Positions 33,151-44,000 of a stretch of DNA of 64,000 nt are shown piece after piece (the stretch's first letter is position 1; every line of letters begins with the position of its first letter). Below the pieces are notes generated by a model. It was given only the letters and a program-made list of their open reading frames with translations, searched no databases and was not told where the DNA came from. Origin of the DNA: Notospermus geniculatus (lineage: Eukaryota; Nemertea; Pilidiophora; Heteronemertea; Lineidae); the NCBI GenBank assembly GCA_002633025.1, contig NMRB01001426.1, positions 65,187 through 129,186 on the forward strand, written 5' to 3'. Position numbers and translations under genes: made by a program.

Positions 33151-33380
33151 TCAGCCAACATGGAGAATGTGTTTATGAGGTAGCGTAGCTGTCATGATCA
33201 TGTACACGTACACTGATTCAAAGTATATCTGTGATATGTTTCTGTTGAAATTGTTACCTATGCCAGCAAAAGCAGACGCTTGTCACAATAGTGGAAAGGG
33301 TTAACAGTTTTATGGCACAATAGCTGAAATCAGTGTCCCTGTGGGTTTCCAATAGTGATGGACAACAGTGACAATAGTTG

Positions 33381-33386
33381 AATAAA
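33381..33386 (+). terminator. Polyadenylation signal AATAAA, esterase copy B
   Basis: AATAAA occurs 231 bp downstream of the TAG stop, a plausible 3' UTR position. Other AT-rich sequence nearby could also serve. Confidence 0.4.
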
Positions 33387-34596
33387 GTGATAACCAATGA
33401 TGATCTCTTGCGACAAATTTCTGCTTTTGCTGGCGTGGGTCACAATTTATATAGAAGCTGTGAAATTTGTGAGAATTTCGAATCAGACACTTGATCTATT
33501 AAGACATCCCTGTGACTGAGGGTGAGATTTTTTGATTTATTCCAGTATCTTATAAATGATTGATCTACAATAACTGTGGGGCGTTAGTTCAGAGAATGTT
33601 TTACTATTACAATGTACTATGCTTTTAATTTTGTATGCCATAAATTCATTTGTTTTTTTCTGCCATCTTGTAAAAATTCTATTTTCAGCATTTTAACATC
33701 ATTTCTTGTTGATTTATAATTGAGATTTTAAAATACATGTAGATGTATTCAATACTCTCAATATATTAATACATATTGAATATGGTAATCTTTTTTTCGT
33801 GTTTATGTTTCATTGGTATAATTGTTAGTCAGTAGTACGAGGAGGCAGGCCTCAGTAGGCCTACTTTACTACAGGGTGAGGCAATAAACTTCTCAGGAAA
33901 TGGTAGCTGTATGTTTCAGCTTACAGAAAGGAGAATAATACAGTAGAACTTGACCTAGGCTGTTATTTTCTTGTTGCGTCTTTGTAAGTAAATAGGCCTA
34001 GGCCATGTAGCAGGCCTAGCCTAGGCGGACAAGGGGATCTTTTGAGAAGGCAGCAGGAGGATGTAGCTAGTCAGGGAGGGGGCAGGAGGGTAATAATGTC
34101 AAACATCACCGAACAATGTGTTTTTCATGCCGATTTTGGCCGAAAAAATGCGGTTTTGACAGCCATGAGGAGAAACCTTGCTACGCCTCTGAGTTACAAA
34201 AAACATCCAATTTCTATTATGAAAGTCGCTATATATCAACAGTGTACTGGTGACCGTAATACCTCATCCTGATTATGATGTAAAAAAACAAACAACTGTC
34301 TGGTGATTGGTGATAGCAATAAACCAACTAGGTTATTTGTATGATTTATGACATGTATTATATTTTGTCAACTTAGGTACCGGGTATTGATTTTCACATT
34401 TCTATGAATGAGTTAGCCCTGTGCAGATTCAATTTTAAGTTTCTGGACTTATACTCTGTATCTGTAGTTGTCAGATGCCTTATACTCTATATACCCGGTA
34501 CCCTTATACCGATACATGTACTCCTATACTCTATATTCTATTTCAGACTGGGAGTTCAAATCAAGATTTCTTCAATAGCAGAGAATAAAGAACAGC
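33387..34596. other. Intergenic DNA between esterase copies B and C, with duplicated promoter block
   Basis: 33640-33780 matches the 3' flank of A (27960-28100) and of C (39540-39900), including TCTCAATAT-ATTGAATATG. From 33865 to the ATG the sequence parallels the blocks upstream of A and B. There are no extra exons. Confidence 0.65.
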
Positions 34597-37500
34597 ATGG
34601 GTTTCCTGATCAAATTTCTGTTTGGCTCGACCCTCCTGACGTTGTTTCTTGCCTATTACCTGTATGTACCATTGCCAAAAGACTACACAGATAATCGCCA
34701 TGGTTTTCAAATCCGGCTTGCTAGGAACAAACTTTTAGATGGTGTGGTGAGTTAAGCTTATTTCTGAAATTCTGAGACAGGGCAGGTGAGATTTTATTTT
34801 CAAGGATGGCAAATTCAGAGGATACCGTATCTGGTTTCAAAATGACTGATTCGGTTCGTGTCAACTCGTTGATGTCAGACTCACTGAAGTGCTGTGACAG
34901 GTGGCCATCTTGGAATTCTGTATGTACATGTACATGTCTGATTTTCTTGCTGGTATTAGAGTCAAGTTACAGTGTTGTAACCTTACACTGAGGTCCATAT
35001 TCATAGGGAATACACTTGCTTGAACTTATGTACATTTATATTGGGACTTCAAATACATGTCCAATATACATGTACTTAAGATAGGGCTATGGCTTGTTTG
35101 GGTTTCAAATTTCCACCCACCCTGCTGAATTTTTGGCCAAGCAGGCACATTTTAGCACTATTTTTGTTATCGTTATTGTCAAAGATCTTCTCCCATCTTC
35201 CTGTACCTGGTAATGATAAATTTTGTTGAATTTTTCAGACTGCAGTTGGAAGCTTTCTTGGTTTTGGAATTCAGTTGGAGCTGAGAAAAGCATTCTTTGA
35301 TGAGATGATCCTGGACAGGTTGGTGAACTTGAAGCCACCGGACGAGAGTGTGACAGTAAGTCTTCAGACTAAATTACAGTAATTTGTGAATGCACATTAC
35401 GTTGTTTCATAGCTGTTGGAAAAGACTCCGTCCTATTTCTGTGGTAGCAGTTTTGTGGTCATTGTACTTAGGCTCGTACACAATTCCCCAGTCACAAAAT
35501 GCTCCTTGCCCTCATTTTGCACTATGTCAAATTCACCCTGCCCTCATTTTGGAATAAGTCAGTTTATACCCCGCCCTCATTTTGAACTGTGTCAAATGCA
35601 CCCCGCCCATTTCTTGAAATAGGCCTAGAGGTAAATGCAGTCTACCATTTTGGTGCGTCCCTTTTCAATCTCAAAGGTGTTCTCTTTCAAAAAAGTCACC
35701 TGCCCTTCTTAAATTCTAGCTATGGGTCTGAATACCTCACCTTTATATTCTTCATTTCTGTAGTGACCTCAAACTTGTCAAAACTTATTTTGTATTTACC
35801 ATTACTAATGAAACTGGTTCCTTTTCAGATGAAGGAGTTGTTATTTGATGGTGTAAATGTCCGGGTCTACACGCCACTGAAAGCTGAGAAGAATGGACCA
35901 GGAATTGTCTATTATCATGGAGGAGGATATGCGTTCTTCAAAGCAAGTAAGGCCCTGATTGCATCATGTCCCATGCATAGTGTCCCATGCAATGGATAGT
36001 GTACCATGCAATGGACTGAAGAGCCCAGGATGGTTATCCCATATGGCCCGGGATTCGAAACCGGGACCGGCCGCTTGCTGAGCAGACGTGATAACCACAA
36101 GGCTACCTAGGCTCCTCTCATGGGTAATTTGATAGGCTGTGAAAACAACAAAGCCATTGAATGCTGTTGTTCTTATTATGTACATCATTTATGTAAATGT
36201 ATGAGGAATCTTTATTCGATATAAGACACTTAAGCCTAGGTCACACTGTGGCGACTTAGGCGGGCGAATCACCGCGAACTAAAACGAAATGGTCGATGGA
36301 CCATGAACATACCTCTGTCTGACATTACAACATTATGTCCAAAGGTCTGAGCACATGGTCCATGGACCATTTCATTCTAATTCGCGGGGATTCGCTCGCC
36401 AATGTCGCCACAGTGTGACCTAGGCTTTAGGGGCATGAAAAAGGCATATAATGTATTTTTACACCATGCCTGTTTCTTCTTTAGGTCACTTTGATGAAGT
36501 GTGTGAACAAATGGTCAAACTGGCAAATGCTGTCGTAGTTTCTGTAGAGTAAGTATCCACATTTAGAAGCCTAACGTTTGTACGTGTGTATCTGAGGGAA
36601 GCATCTTGAAATCAAATGCATGTATTTAGATAAGTTAACAGTTCGGCAGTACTCACCAGCTGGTCAAGCTCTAGTCAGCATTTTCTGTCTCACTAGGGGG
36701 GTGGGGGGAAGACCCTTCCCAGGTGAAGATTGGTTCATGCCCCCCCCCCCCATGATAACAATAACCATGTGCACCCATCTGTTTGAGCTAATACCTGGAC
36801 AGATTATCCATTTATTCAGTTTATTCAGTTTAAAATAAGCCTCGATAACCCAGACCATAATCATAAGGGACACACTCCGCGTGAGCTACTGTGAAACTGA
36901 TGTATTAGGCGAGCCCTGCATACCACGATCTATAAATACACACAGTACACCTGCATGGTCTATATTCCTGTCCGCAGTGAAGTACGAGCTGACAGCAGAC
37001 AGGATTTTGCAGTAGCTCACGCGGAGTGTGTCCCTTCCAGAATCACCCACTTGTATGAGACCCGAGAGACCTTGGGTGGCATGGGCTGTAAACAATATTC
37101 TTAGAAGAATTATGATGGAAAGACAGTCCAAGGAGGGCAGTACCCCAACAGGGCAGTACCCCAACAGCAGAGTACAGTACTATTACTGAGTGGTCTGCCT
37201 GTGAAGTGGAGGTATTGTGATAGATTGACTGTGCAGTCAATTTTGAAGACTGCGAATTGAGTTTCACACTTCCTATCTTTCAGCTACCGAACTTCGCCAA
37301 AGTTCGTTTATCCAGCTGGCATAAACGACGGCTTGAAGGCAACAAAATATTTTCTGAGACATGCAGCACACTTCAATGTGGATCCATCAAGAGTTGCGAT
37401 CCTCGGTGACAGTGCTGGAGGAAACATGGCGGCCTCACTTTCCCTTCAACTCCGAGATGAAAACTTCCAACCGATGCCAAAACTTCAAGGGTTGATATAC

Positions 37501-38025
37501 CCCCATTTGCAGTCTATAGACTATCAGACTCCTTCCTACCAGGAGAATAATATTTTGATCGATAGAATCGACATGGTCAAATTTTTCATGGCTTTGGCCA
37601 ATGGTACACAAGATAGCCTCGACCTTGTTGCAAAAGGCCTTCATGTATCTTCAAAAACTAGAGAAAAATTCCAAAAATATGTGAACCATGATCTTATTCC
37701 TGAGAAGTATGTGTCGAAAGATTATAAGAGACCATCCTATCCTAAAAATCACGAGACTTTTTCGCCAAAGTTAGAGAAGATTGCAACAAGTCCGTACGTT
37801 TCTCCGCTATTTGCTCCGACATTGAAGGGTATTCCCGAGGTGTATATTATGACTTGTCAGCATGATTGTTTGAGAGATGATGGCGTGTTGTACGTTGAAC
37901 GATTGAAGAAGGAAGGGGTTAAATATCACCACGTTCATTATGATGAGTGTTTTCATGGGGTTTTTGCGAGTTTTGTTGAGAAATATGTGAGAGAAACTCT
38001 TGAATTTGTTAGAGACAACTTGTAG
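34597..38025 (+). CDS. Arylacetamide deacetylase-like esterase, copy C
   Basis: Exons 34597-34746, 35239-35355, 35829-35946, 36485-36548 and 37284-38025 join in frame to 396 residues. The N-terminal signal anchor is nearly identical to A (MGFLIKFLFGSTLLTLFLAY). HGGGY is at 119-123 and the catalytic residues are S193 (GDSAGG), D344 (CQHD) and H374 (ECFHG). Exon 2 has one extra codon relative to A (AFFDEM for AFGEM). The membrane-anchored form and triad predict an ER-lumen-facing ester hydrolase like copy A, to which it is most similar in the last exon (shared PHLQSIDYQTPSYQENN). The shortest introns of the three copies are here. The TAG stop lies inside a 17-bp duplication made by a later insertion in the 3' UTR. 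Confidence 0.95.
35470..35630 (+). repeat. Degenerate tandem repeat, about 41 bp
   Basis: CC(T/C)GCCCTCATTTTG-A-TGTCAAAT(T/G)CACC recurs three to four times in intron 2 of copy C. Confidence 0.6.
36030..36118 (-). mobile_element. tRNA-derived SINE head, minus strand
   Basis: The minus strand reads GAGCCTAGGTAGCCTTGTGG with TTATCACGTCTGCTCAGCAA, then CCGGTTTCGAATCCCGGGCC, i.e. box A- and box B-like motifs at tRNA spacing. It lies in intron 3 of copy C. Confidence 0.55.
36233..36428. mobile_element. MITE with AAGCCTAGGTCACACTGTGG ends
   Basis: AAGCCTAGGTCACACTGTGG plus CGAC is mirrored by GTCGCCACAGTGTGACCTAG plus GCTT. Interior ATGGTC-ATGGACCATG segments are also inverted. It lies in intron 3 of copy C. 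Confidence 0.8.
36866..37037. mobile_element. MITE with AAGGGACACACTCCGCGTGA ends
   Basis: AAGGGACACACTCCGCGTGA plus GCTACT is exactly mirrored at 37012-37037. It lies in intron 4 of copy C. Confidence 0.8.
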
Positions 38026-38035
38026 TCGACCAATA

Positions 38036-38348
38036 ATAAGCAAGAAGTCAATCTCCAGAATTCACGAATTTTCGACCCCAACCGGGGTCTTTTTCAAGTG
38101 GAACTTTACAATCTGAAACTCTAGAAAAGACTGAGCTGAAACCCAAATGTAAGGTAGAATCAGAAAAGGATACTGATTCTGATTCTGATTCTACCTTACA
38201 TTTGGGTTTCAGCTCAGTCTTTTCTAGAGTTTCAGATTGTAAAGTTCCACTTGAAAAAGACCCTGGTTGGGGTCGAAAATTCGTGAATTCTGGAGATTGA
38301 CTTCTTGCTTATTATCATTTTGTGTGTCAATTTTGTGCTTTTCTGTAT
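38036..38348. mobile_element. Large palindromic Penelope-like tail PT, copy 2, with 17-bp target duplication
   Basis: Arms of about 125 bp (ATAAGCAAGAAGTCAATCTC...ACATTTGGGTTTCAGCTCAG) are almost perfect mirrors around AAAGGATACTGATTCTGATT. The tail ATTTTGTGTGTCAATTTTGT and TTTTCTGTAT follows. CTTGTAGTCGACCAATA flanks it on both sides (38019-38035, 38349-38365). The left copy contains the stop codon of esterase C. Confidence 0.7.
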
Positions 38349-38361
38349 CTTGTAGTCGACC

Positions 38362-38784
38362 AATATGTGACCCAGTCTGGGAAAACTAGGCACAAGTCGC
38401 TAGAACGTGACAAGGCCCTTGACTACCATGTTAGGTCATCAAGTCATTGCTGAAGAATAGCCTCTCTTTGTTACTATAACAGCTAAATTGATTTCAGCCT
38501 TTGTGGGGTATAAACAATTGCTGTAACCATTAACCGTTTGTGACCTTCACCACAAAACCAGTGGGAAGTTGCTCCAAAGTTGGCAAGTTGGGAATGAATT
38601 ATTTGTCAATTTCAGTATTGTCTGTTTATTGTGAAGCCTGAGTGATTCTATTTCTTTCCTTATCTCCTGGTGTCATGTTAGTATGTTTAATAGGCTCATT
38701 TCCCGTGCGACTTCCGACTGGTTTTGTGGTGGACTGTCTCATTTCCTTCTGCGTGACTTGTGTCTGATTTCCCAGATCAGGTCA
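38362..38784. mobile_element. Inverted-repeat element in the 3' flank of esterase C
   Basis: ATGTGACCCAGTCTGGGAAA at the left is mirrored by TTTCCCAGATCAGGTCACAT at the right. Removing it and the PT element restores CAATATGGGGAATG, the sequence found after the stop of copy A. An older CAAAACCAGT-GGAAGT inverted repeat is nested at 38535-38740. Confidence 0.65.
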
Positions 38785-39059
38785 CATATGGGGAATGTGT
38801 TTATGAGGTACTATAGCTTTATTTCATGATCATGTAGGCCTACACTGATTAGACGTAGGCATATCTGTGATACATTTCTGATTTATATACAAGCTATGAA
38901 ATTTGTGAGAATTACTAATGACGTCGCAAATAAGTGTAAAATTTCGCTTTGGTTTGCATTTGCATTCCACAAACTAACAATTGTTCATATCAGATTATCA
39001 AGAACGATCATTAAAAACTCGGCTGACAGGGAAGTCCAGCTGAGTCCTAAGTCACAACT

Positions 39060-39197
39060 GTGCTACTTGGAGTCCTCAATCACAGCCGTGCTACTTCGAG
39101 TCCTCAATCACAGCTGTGCTACTTCGAGTCCTCAATCACAGCCGTGCTACTTGGAGTCCTCAATCACAGCCGTGCTACTTCGGGTCCTCGATCACAG
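39060..39197 (+). repeat. 28-bp tandem repeat, about five copies
   Basis: The unit TGCTACTTCGAGTCCTCAAT plus CACAGCCG repeats five times with few substitutions. Confidence 0.9.
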
Positions 39198-39202
39198 TAG
39201 AT

Positions 39203-39436
39203 TACTGTAAAGCAAGATAATTTCGCGGCTGGAAATTTTCGCGAATCAAGATTTATAGACATATTCGCTGCAGGATATTTTCGCGAGTCTCTGCCATTTT
39301 CTTTCAGTTTTCTTTCACGGACCATGTTTATCACTTGCCTGAATTTATATTCGCGACAGGAAATTTTCGCGACTCATACACTCTCGCGAAATTCGCGAAA
39401 AATTCCTGCACGCGAAATTTTCCTGCTTTACAGTAA
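39203..39436. mobile_element. CGCGAAA MITE, copy 2
   Basis: TACTGTAAAGCAAGATAATT to CCTGCTTTACAGTA, nearly identical to 29799-30027, so the family was active fairly recently. Confidence 0.88.
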
Positions 39437-39584
39437 TCACTTTATTCCAGCATCTTATAAATGATTGATCTAGTACAGAGCCTACGTTCAGAGAATTTCT
39501 ATTATTACAGTGTATTCAGCATTTAAAAATTGTTTCTTGTTGATTTATAGGTAATTGAAATTTTAAAGTAAGTCCAAGATAAAG

Positions 39585-39850
39585 AATAGCACAAAATTGA
39601 CACACAAAATGATAATAAGCAAAAAGTCAATCTCCAGAATTCACAAATTTTCAACCCCAACCGGGGTCTTTTTCAAGTGGAACTTTACAATCTGAAACTC
39701 TAGAAAAGACTGAGCTGAAACCCGAATGTAGAACTAACTCCTGTGTAAACAGGATGAAATTTTAAAGTAGATGTATTAATGATTTTAAAGTAGATGTATT
39801 AATGAAAGTAGATGTATTAATGAAATTTTAAAGTAGATGTATCTTCATAC
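39585..39850 (+). repeat. PT tail fragment (copy 3) followed by a tandem AAAGTAGATGTATTAATG repeat
   Basis: 39590-39735 matches one arm and tail of the 38036-38348 element (TAATAAGCAAAAAGTCAATC...GACTGAGCTGAAACCC). From 39757 a unit GATTTTAAAGTAGATGTATT plus AATG recurs about four times. Confidence 0.7.
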
Positions 39851-41006
39851 TGTCAATAAAATGCATATTGAATATGATAACCTTTTTTTCGTGTTTTTCA
39901 TGTCTGATGAGGCATTACCTTGAATTGCCAAGATAATGAGCCTAGTTTATTTTTATTGACCAACATGTCACTATCAGTGTGCGAGATGGTTACCTGTCAC
40001 AGCTGTCGTGATCCGTGCTAGGCCTACTATGAAATTTACATGGAAAACCTTGCTGCAGGTGGCCAAGGCAAATTTTTGCTGTCACAGCTGGCATACATGG
40101 TGTTCATCACCATATGTTTCAGGGCAAAATATATTGTATAAGCTCATTTTATGACAGCTCATCTCGAAAGTTATTGAATAATCATTATAATGGTATTTCT
40201 CTTGGAGGAATTAATTTTAAATTCACCGGTAAATTGCAATAATATACGTTAGCTCATACAACCAGAGATACCAGCCAGCTTGACAGTTACATGCCCTCAT
40301 AAAAAATATTCTCCATTTTACCATGGTGAATAGTAATTCTGTACGGTAAAAGAAAACCTTTACCATGGTGAAAGCCAATTATGCCATGGTAAACTGTCCT
40401 TTACCGTTCAGAATTACCATGGTAAAATGAAGATTTTCATAAGGGTAACGGTGTACCGGTACCGGTACTTGTAATTACAATTTATTTGGTTGGGGAGAAG
40501 TACCGGTAATAGATTATCATGTTTGTAAAGATACCGGTATTGATAAACCTGTTTACTAAGAGGTCATTTGCCAAGAATGGATTGAAATTTCAGTTCCATT
40601 TTTCAACACTAGGTGTCACTACCCTATTTATAGGCTTTCTGAGAAGAATGGCTATAATTTACAGTGACGTCAATTTTAGATATTCATAATGCTGCAATTT
40701 CCTATTATTACCAATTTACTGAGTACATAGGCCTGAATATCAAATACCAGAGCATTTTGCGCAATAGTAGTGCGGAAATATCACACATTCAGTCCAAATT
40801 ACACTGACAATTTTCAACCAATCAGCATCGACCATTCCGACGTCTTCTTTAAAGCAAAACTCGCTGAAGATCATAAGCAACTTTGACAAAAACGGAGAAT
40901 TTTAGGAGCTCTCTTATTCATCAATTTTAACGTATTTACCGCTATTATTCAATATCTGGAACTCGGACTACACAAAAAGGATATTAGACAACTATACACA
41001 GCAGCT
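39851..41006. other. Intergenic and presumed promoter/5' UTR of the glypican gene
   Basis: It contains a MITE (40291-40449) and TACCGG-rich DNA, including TACCGGTACCGGTAC at 40454. A CCAAT box (CCAATCAG) lies at 40818, 185 bp before the ATG. No TATA box is obvious. Confidence 0.45.
40291..40449. mobile_element. MITE with CCCTCATAAAAA / TTTTCATAAGGG ends
   Basis: Inverted ends flank several TTTACCATGGT(A/G)AA palindromes. End sequence and palindromic interior resemble the 5312-5562 foldback. Confidence 0.65.
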
Positions 41007-44000
41007 ATGCTGTTCAAAAAGGGATTTATTGTGGTTTTAGCCGGTGTTTTGGCCGTGCAAGTTTCTGGTCTAGGGACTACCTCGAAACCTCATCATGGCC
41101 CGGCGTCAAATGTGAATCCAGAATGTCGGGATGTACTCCAACATTTCGTAAAACACAAAATTGGTCGACGGAATTTAGTTCCTGAAAATAAAATCCATGG
41201 TAAGATCTCGAAGAGTGTAAAAATCTGTCCGAAAAGTGCGTTTATTTGACTTAGAAAATGAGGGATGCGCCAGGGAAGCCACTGACTGGACCAACACCAG
41301 TGGACGCTGCATGCATCCCCATGTACTGTCTGGCTTCAAAATAGTGGGATACATTGTTTCATAAGTCCCTGTTGGGGTTATATGTGCAGGGAAAATGCTG
41401 TAAATGTTGCCTATAGTAGTACGTTTAATTCTAGAACTGTGGGAGATATTTTTTCCCATTTTGAGAAATATCGCTGCAAAATCAGACAAAGTGTCATGTC
41501 ATTTTTAGAAAATTTCTTAAAGTCAAAAGTGGGAAAAAAATGTCTCCCAATTTGAGAAATTGAAAAGTTCACACAAAATTCCAAAATTTCCCACTTCTTA
41601 TTTTCCACTTTTATTTCTTACTCCCTTGTCACATAATTATAGATTACTGCTACTGCCCTAGGCCTACATGTAGCCTACAGAAATTGCAACATGATGGCTT
41701 GCACCTGATGACTTTTTCTCCAAATTCTTTGTTAATTAAAATATTAAAAAATAAAAGGTCATATTGTTGTTTTTGAAGTTTGACAGCCATTCTAGATTTA
41801 TGGCGAGATACTTAAAAAACAATACCATTTCTTGAATTTATATACATGTATGTAATAGCATTCTTTGAATAACACACACCAGCTTGCCTACTCACCTGGG
41901 ATGTTTTTATATGTCTTGTCTGTTAAGTATAACTCTGTGTGTTTTGAAATAGGCCTAGGCCTTCATGCAGGCATTCCTTCATCCTTGGGTAAATAGAAAG
42001 TATCTTAGCAGAAAACTTCCAGTTCCATTAAAGTGGTGCCCTTACCCCCAGGAGCATACCATTCCTTTATCATGGCCAAAATAAGGGGTTTCATACATAA
42101 CACTGTGTGGTTAGAGGCCTATACTTATATCAGTATTCAGCAGGACAATTTTGTGTGAAGATTGGACTATAATATCTAATTACCAAAGTCTATTAGCAAG
42201 AAATTGGATGAAATGGCGTAGAAATAATTTAGTGTTTTTCACACCAAATTGCAAGGTGGATTCATTTGTGTGAGCACTATGTTTATTGTGGGTGTGTGCA
42301 TGTTTTCTGAGAATACATACTACGATTGTTCTTTAGCCTATCCTGTACACGCTAATTTGCGTGGGTTTTGATGAAATCTGATGATAATGATAGTATGGAT
42401 GAAAATGTAGGCTTGAATGTAGTGTTGATGGTTAAATCATCACAATCGCATAGAATCTTAGCCTTGGTCCAAGCTGTGCTTGCCTTGCTTCTTCAAATAA
42501 AATAGTTTTCTAATTAGCATAACTGCAGATTAATACATGTATGTGTACAAAATTTTGCTTGTCCTCGTGTGAAAAACTAAGCAAGAACACACAGGCCATT
42601 GAATTCTATGTAATTGTTTGCTCAGAATTTGAAAACTACGCAACAGAAAGCAAGGTACAACAGAGGCCTACACAAAGGCCTTGAACTATTTTGTTGACCT
42701 GGTGGGCCTTCCCTTGTTCGAGGTTCAGTTGGTACACAGGAAGAAATGTTTAATCTGAGCATTTGGTCCAAAATTGCCCAAGGCACACACCTGAACCTGA
42801 CCTGATTGCATGTATCCTCGGGCAGTTCACTTATCTAATCATGGGTGAGTGGGTTTTTGGAACATTTGGCAAAACTACAGAACTGAGAACTTGCTATTGT
42901 GGGCACAAAACCATGTTCAGGTCCATCAAAGTGTGTTGGCTTGCAATGTATGTTGGCTCCCAACTGGTCCGGCTAGCCTCCATGACAGTACCAGTCAGTT
43001 AGAGCAATTCGCTTTCATAAACAGGGAGCCTCCAGTTCATCAGACCTGTGTTCATCAGACCTGTGTTCATGAATAAAATAGCAGGGGAAAAGAGCAATGT
43101 TCGGCCTTTGCACCACCCACACTCGTAGCCTGCTGTTGTACGTACCTCAGAAAGTGCATGTTGATGACTCAAAGGAAAGTCTTTTGTGTCCGCCAACAAT
43201 GTGTACAAAGTTGGCACCTCTGTGACTGTGATCTTATCTTCAACAGGATACGAGGACAATTTGGCAGACCTCCTGTAGGCTTGCTTGTTGTGAAGCATGA
43301 CCGCTACACACATGACATAAATGTAAACCATTCAGACCAGCATATAATGCAGTTGCCTCCGAGTGTGATTGATGCTAGTTTTACTGTAGCTTGACAGCTG
43401 ACCTTGTTTCAGAAGAGTTCAACTTGCACTGCACGTGTGGTCAATTAACGAGTAAGGTGTCGTTTGTTTTGATGACATTCCTGGCGCATTATTCGCTATG
43501 GTTCACATGGCAATAGAACTTGTGTACTGTTTAACCCGTTAGTAACAATTTGCCACCATAGTAACATTTTTTTAAAAATTTAATGATGTGCGTTACCTGT
43601 TTTGTTGGGGTGTATAAAAAATGGGGGTCTCATGGGCATTTTCGCAGATATCATTGGAGAGGCACGATGATCACATCATACTGTCCGTCTAGTGTGTTCA
43701 AATCCTGGAGTAATTATAGGTCCAATCAGCTTATGGTTACTCCACACTGCAACTTTATTCAAGTGCTCAGGATCATAAAAAATAGTGCCAATGGCACTGT
43801 GCCCGCTTGGCTTTTTAGCACAGTGGTGGAAGGCGCAAGCCATGTCGGAATGCATCCCGCACAAGCCATATTTGACAGTATCTGTGACTAAGGCGTACAT
43901 TATGCAAAGTTTCAACATAATACATGTAGCTTATGTCATAAATAGAAAACATGACATGCCAACCTCGTAATTTCAGACAAACTTTGACCTCTGTGACCTT

